Source of the DNA: Gammaproteobacteria bacterium
Lineage (GTDB): Bacteria; Pseudomonadota; Gammaproteobacteria; SZUA-229
Direction: 5' to 3'
NCBI GenBank assembly: GCA_021768055.1
Contig: JAASSE010000029.1
Location: 1-7,879 of the forward strand
Length of the DNA stretch: 7,879 nucleotides
Part shown: positions 6,749 to 7,879 of the stretch, one piece after another
Layout: every line of letters begins with the position of its first letter
Numbering within the stretch: the stretch's first letter is position 1
Notes under the pieces: model-generated
The model's input: only the letters and a program-made list of their open reading frames with translations
What the model was told of the DNA's origin: nothing
The model's database searches: none
Made by a program: the position numbers and the translations under genes

Positions 6749-7411
6749 ATGGCCAAACGTTATATTCAAAAATTACTTATCGTGGTCATACTTGTCGCAG
6801 CAGGTATAGTGCTGGAAGTCACCGGCTTACTCGATGCCGATAAGATGCTCAATATAGCCAGAGAATACACTGATCAATGGTGGTTATTTTTGGTATTAAT
6901 TCTGTTGCAAATTATTATGTATACCTTTGCGCTGGCTGGATCATTCTTTCTCTGGATTGTCGCACCACTTTATCCGCCTGTAATGGCAACGGTTATTCTC
7001 GCAGCTGGTGGTACTCTTGGTGGTGTAACCGCATACCTATTTTCGAAACGTCTTACAGATGAATGGGTTGAAAGAATTGAAAACTCTCGTGTTTATAAGC
7101 TACTGCGTAAACAGGGTAATTTCTTTACATTATTTTCCTTGCGCGTATTGCCGGGTTTTCCGCATTCTCTGGTTAATTACAGTTCGGGCATATTAAATGT
7201 CAAACTAATCCGCTTCATACCAGCGTCAATATTAGGCCTTTCTATAAAATCTTATGTATATTCAAAAGTGATTTATAACGCAACAACATCTCCCTCGTTT
7301 GAAACCCTGTTAGATATATCTGTTTACGGACCATTGCTATTATTAGCCGCAATTAGCCTCTTGGGAGTTTTCATTAACTACAAACTGGCAGGCAAACACG
7401 AACAGCGTTGA
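6749..7411 (+). CDS. TVP38/TMEM64 (VTT domain) family inner-membrane protein
   Basis: This 220-residue integral membrane protein carries the VTT domain shared by TVP38, TMEM64 and DedA proteins. Eukaryotic relatives such as TMEM41B and VMP1 are lipid scramblases, and some DedA members help recycle lipid carriers; the role of this protein is unproven. Membrane segments are visible at about 8-27, 45-70 and 75-95, in the 145-175 region, and at 194-209. The signature region runs from YLFSKRL to SLRVLPGFPHSLVNYSSGILNVKLIRF, with R132, P135, G136, P138 and N143-Y144 in the re-entrant loop typical of the family. Its length is usual (about 200-230). ATG 6749 is followed directly by a basic residue cluster and the first hydrophobic helix; the preceding purine-rich AAAGAAAA gives only a weak ribosome site. 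It lies after the acyltransferase in the same direction, suggesting a shared membrane-lipid theme. A hairpin begins at the base after its stop. Confidence 0.87.
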   Translation: MAKRYIQKLLIVVILVAAGIVLEVTGLLDADKMLNIAREYTDQWWLFLVLILLQIIMYTFALAGSFFLWIVAPLYPPVMATVILAAGGTLGGVTAYLFSKRLTDEWVERIENSRVYKLLRKQGNFFTLFSLRVLPGFPHSLVNYSSGILNVKLIRFIPASILGLSIKSYVYSKVIYNATTSPSFETLLDISVYGPLLLLAAISLLGVFINYKLAGKHEQR

Positions 7412-7438
7412 ATGTCCGCTACCGACCCTAGCGGACAT
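7412..7438. terminator. Perfect 10-bp hairpin after the VTT gene (terminator-like, no T-run)
   Basis: ATGTCCGCTA and TAGCGGACAT pair perfectly around the loop CCGACCC, beginning one base after the TGA stop. The stem is strong enough to end or protect the transcript, but no U-tract follows on either strand, so a classic intrinsic terminator is not supported. It may be an RNA-stabilising 3' end or a copy of a dispersed palindromic repeat. From memory, TGTCCGCT...AGCGGACA palindromes with a GACCC-like loop recur in proteobacterial intergenic DNA; I could not verify this. Confidence 0.6.
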
Positions 7439-7453
7439 CAAATAACATCAAAT
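7435..7453. repeat. Short tandem repeat ACATCAAAT x2
   Basis: ACATCAAAT occurs at 7435-7443 and again at 7445-7453, a period of 10 bases or about one helical turn. A partial third copy, ATCAAAT, is at 7478-7484. They lie in AT-rich DNA upstream of the FNR-type box and may be half-sites, an upstream element, or simple low-complexity sequence. Confidence 0.35.
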
Positions 7454-7493
7454 GATCTGCTTCCACTTGCTATTAAAATCAAATATATCTTCC

Positions 7494-7507
7494 TTGATTG
7501 TCATCAA
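7494..7507. promoter_or_regulatory. FNR/Anr-type operator, perfect TTGAT-N4-ATCAA
   Basis: TTGATTGTCATCAA matches the FNR consensus at all ten fixed positions, and the symmetry extends one base outward on each side (C at 7493, G at 7508). FNR family regulators (FNR, Anr, and the nitric-oxide-responsive Dnr) recognise this sequence and activate genes under low oxygen or denitrifying conditions. Its centre, 7500.5, lies 41.5 bases before the start site predicted from the downstream -10 element, the classic activating (class II) position. The target is the rhodanese gene at 7587. Confidence 0.85.
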
Positions 7508-7529
7508 GATAGCCTAATTTGAATTGAAT

Positions 7530-7535
7530 TAGAAT
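7530..7535 (+). promoter_or_regulatory. -10 element of the FNR-dependent promoter
   Basis: TAGAAT matches TATAAT at 5 of 6 positions. It places transcription start near 7542, giving a leader of about 45 bases before GTG 7587. No good -35 hexamer is seen, as expected where FNR overlaps the -35 region. Confidence 0.65.
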
Positions 7536-7572
7536 TCACTGGAGCAACTGTCTAAAAATAGGCAAGGCAACT

Positions 7573-7580
7573 AGAAAGGA
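7573..7580 (+). promoter_or_regulatory. Ribosome binding site deciding the GTG start
   Basis: AGAAAGGA ends 6 bases before GTG 7587. It fixes the start at this GTG, from which the reading frame opens directly into a signal peptide. Confidence 0.75.
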
Positions 7581-7586
7581 TCCGCA

Positions 7587-7879
7587 GTGAAAAAATATAA
7601 ATTAACGCCACTTCTATTTTTACTTATGGCTTTGACACTGCCATTAACAGCGCTTGCAGGTAAGTATCCACAAGCCGTGTTGGATACTGTCGCAGCCGCT
7701 AAAAAGGCGACAAAGGTAGTGACACTCGAGCAGTTCAAGAAAGCCATAGATGATCCGGCAATATGGATAATTGATGTGCGCGAGCCTCCCGAGTATGCAG
7801 CCGGGCATGTGCTCAGCGCTATAAATATTCCCCGAGGCGTCATCGAATTCAAGATCTGGAAGAGGGTTGGCTATCCCGA
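7587..7879 (+). CDS. Exported rhodanese-like domain protein, N-terminal part (3' truncated)
   Basis: The 97 visible residues begin with a clear Sec signal peptide: basic MKKYK, a hydrophobic core about 6-23, and a probable cleavage at ALA|G after residue 24. The mature part opens with a helical linker and then a rhodanese fold. VTLEQFKKAIDDP (45-57) is the usual domain entry, and WIIDVREPPEYAAGHVLSAINIP (60-82) is the conserved CH2-like motif with D63, R65, E69 and H74. The catalytic cysteine, if present, lies beyond the window. Rhodanese domains carry sulfane sulfur on that cysteine; exported single-domain forms are found in sulfur- and redox-active bacteria. The start is GTG with a good ribosome site. 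A perfect FNR-type box upstream suggests induction at low oxygen. It may be the first gene of an operon continuing past the window. Confidence 0.88.
   Translation, partial: MKKYKLTPLLFLLMALTLPLTALAGKYPQAVLDTVAAAKKATKVVTLEQFKKAIDDPAIWIIDVREPPEYAAGHVLSAINIPRGVIEFKIWKRVGYP

Noticed and set aside
7571..7852. A 93-codon open frame on the minus strand.
   Set aside because: It is antisense to the rhodanese gene, which has a ribosome site, signal peptide and conserved motif on the plus strand.
7852..7864. AGATCTGGAAGAG near the 3' end resembles the Illumina adapter start AGATCGGAAGAGC.
   Set aside because: It has an extra T, does not continue into adapter, and translates in frame to a sensible rhodanese segment (FKIWKRVGYP), so it is genomic.

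Overview
The window looks like one end of a metagenomic or draft-genome contig from a proteobacterium, most likely a gammaproteobacterium. This rests on protein character, moderate base composition, Shine-Dalgarno-led genes and a perfect FNR/Anr-type operator, not on any marker gene. The first 17 bases are not genomic: they match the 3' end of a standard Illumina adapter, so real sequence begins at about base 18. No rRNA, tRNA, CRISPR array or insertion sequence was seen.

Bases 18-5398 hold five plus-strand genes packed as a probable operon. They are the C-terminal part of a glutamate/leucine-type amino acid dehydrogenase, a three-gene 2-oxoacid:ferredoxin oxidoreductase (fused gamma-delta, alpha, beta; junctions overlap by 4 and 8 bases), and an AMP-forming acyl-CoA synthetase 22 bases further on. 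Together they suggest amino acid to 2-oxo acid to acyl-CoA plus reduced ferredoxin, with the synthetase joining free acid and CoA thioester. The sequence does not fix the substrate. An oxidoreductase of this type is usually oxygen-sensitive, so the organism probably lives at least partly without oxygen.

Bases 5455-7411 hold three separately spaced plus-strand genes: a short, divergent endonuclease V, a small PlsC-type acyltransferase, and a TVP38/TMEM64 (VTT) membrane protein. The acyltransferase has a good sigma-70 promoter whose predicted start site falls on the start codon, so its mRNA may be leaderless. A perfect 10-bp hairpin follows the VTT gene directly.

Bases 7439-7586 form an AT-rich regulatory region with a perfect TTGAT-N4-ATCAA box and a -10 element at exactly the spacing of an FNR class II promoter. 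It drives the last gene, a secreted rhodanese-domain protein that starts at GTG 7587 and runs off the end. Its product and the low-oxygen control suggest anaerobic sulfur or respiratory metabolism downstream.
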